From Candidatus Gastranaerophilales bacterium (GTDB lineage Bacteria > Cyanobacteriota > Vampirovibrionia > Gastranaerophilales > Gastranaerophilaceae): a stretch of 13,351 nucleotides of DNA. A program made the translations under genes and the position numbers. Where the stretch lies: positions 1 through 13,351 of the forward strand of contig CALURE010000032.1 in the NCBI GenBank assembly GCA_944323095.1, in the 5' to 3' direction. The number at the start of each line of letters is the position of its first letter. The stretch's first letter is position 1. The notes beneath the pieces were generated by a model, which saw nothing but the letters and a program-made list of their open reading frames with translations, ran no database searches and was not told the DNA's origin. This document shows positions 13,311-13,351 of the stretch, in pieces.

Positions 13311-13351
13311 AATTCCCCTCCCTTGAGGGGAGGGGATTAAGGGGTGGGTGA
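13311..13351 (-). repeat. CCCCTCCC/GGGAGGGG module, right copy
   Basis: Reverse complement of 340-382 apart from a two-base length difference. It is cut by the window edge, so its full length is unknown. Confidence 0.75.

Larger units (their letters stand above)
13069..13351. repeat. Gene-free right repeat mosaic
   Basis: No gene is supported. Modules of the left region recur here in inverted orientation. Going outward they are the GGTGGGA/TCCCACC hairpin (13091-13123), the 97-bp module (13138-13234), a polypyrimidine run, a hairpin (13278-13300) and the CCCCTCCC module (13311-13351), which runs to the window edge. Confidence 0.85.

Noticed and set aside
1..13351. Insertion sequence or composite transposon bounded by the inverted modules
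   Set aside because: No transposase, no sharp ends and no target duplication are visible, and all genes inside look like ordinary chromosomal genes.

Overview
The window is AT-rich bacterial DNA with short genes on both strands, a Gram-negative envelope protein and anaerobe-type oxygen defence. The mix suggests an obligately anaerobic, host- or sediment-associated Gram-negative bacterium: a 1487-residue AsmA/TamB/YhdP-type outer-membrane lipid-transport protein, a rubrerythrin, an MsmX/UgpC-type sugar-transporter ATPase, and several small proteins I do not recognise. Non-photosynthetic Cyanobacteria (Melainabacteria/Gastranaerophilales) are my best guess, from general look only. No rRNA, tRNA, transposase, integrase or CRISPR array is visible, so placement is an inference.

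Layout. Positions 1-857 hold no gene. They are a mosaic of GC-richer hairpins and polypurine/polypyrimidine repeats, including a 145-bp direct duplication. The AsmA-like gene (858-5321, minus) follows, then a divergent 150-aa gene (5450-5902, plus) that meets the rubrerythrin gene (5899-6477, minus) tail to tail in a shared CTAG. A 52-aa reading frame (6628-6786, plus) meets the ABC ATPase gene (6790-7785, minus) three bases apart. The ATPase is probably co-transcribed with an upstream PAS/histidine-kinase-like gene (7815-8945, minus) whose product has lost its phosphoacceptor His and other kinase residues. Next are a 119-aa Pro/Ala/Glu-rich protein (9182-9541, plus), type II dehydroquinase aroQ (9597-10043, minus), an intergenic region with a candidate small RNA (about 10120-10222), an 84-aa protein (10293-10547, plus), a 214-aa unknown (10634-11278, minus, TTG start) and a divergent U32-like Fe-S protein (11419-13068, plus). 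From 13069 to the end the same repeat modules return in inverted orientation.

The genes do not form one pathway. They are mostly single-gene or two-gene units: envelope lipid transport, peroxide defence, sugar uptake, shikimate synthesis and a probable Fe-S enzyme. The most unusual signals are the pseudokinase-ATPase pair, the apparently leaderless U32 gene, the candidate small RNA with an unpaired anti-Shine-Dalgarno tract, perfect palindromes next to the rubrerythrin and 84-aa genes, and the repeat mosaics beyond the 3' ends of both terminal genes. I did not find a clearly new multi-gene defence or mobile system.
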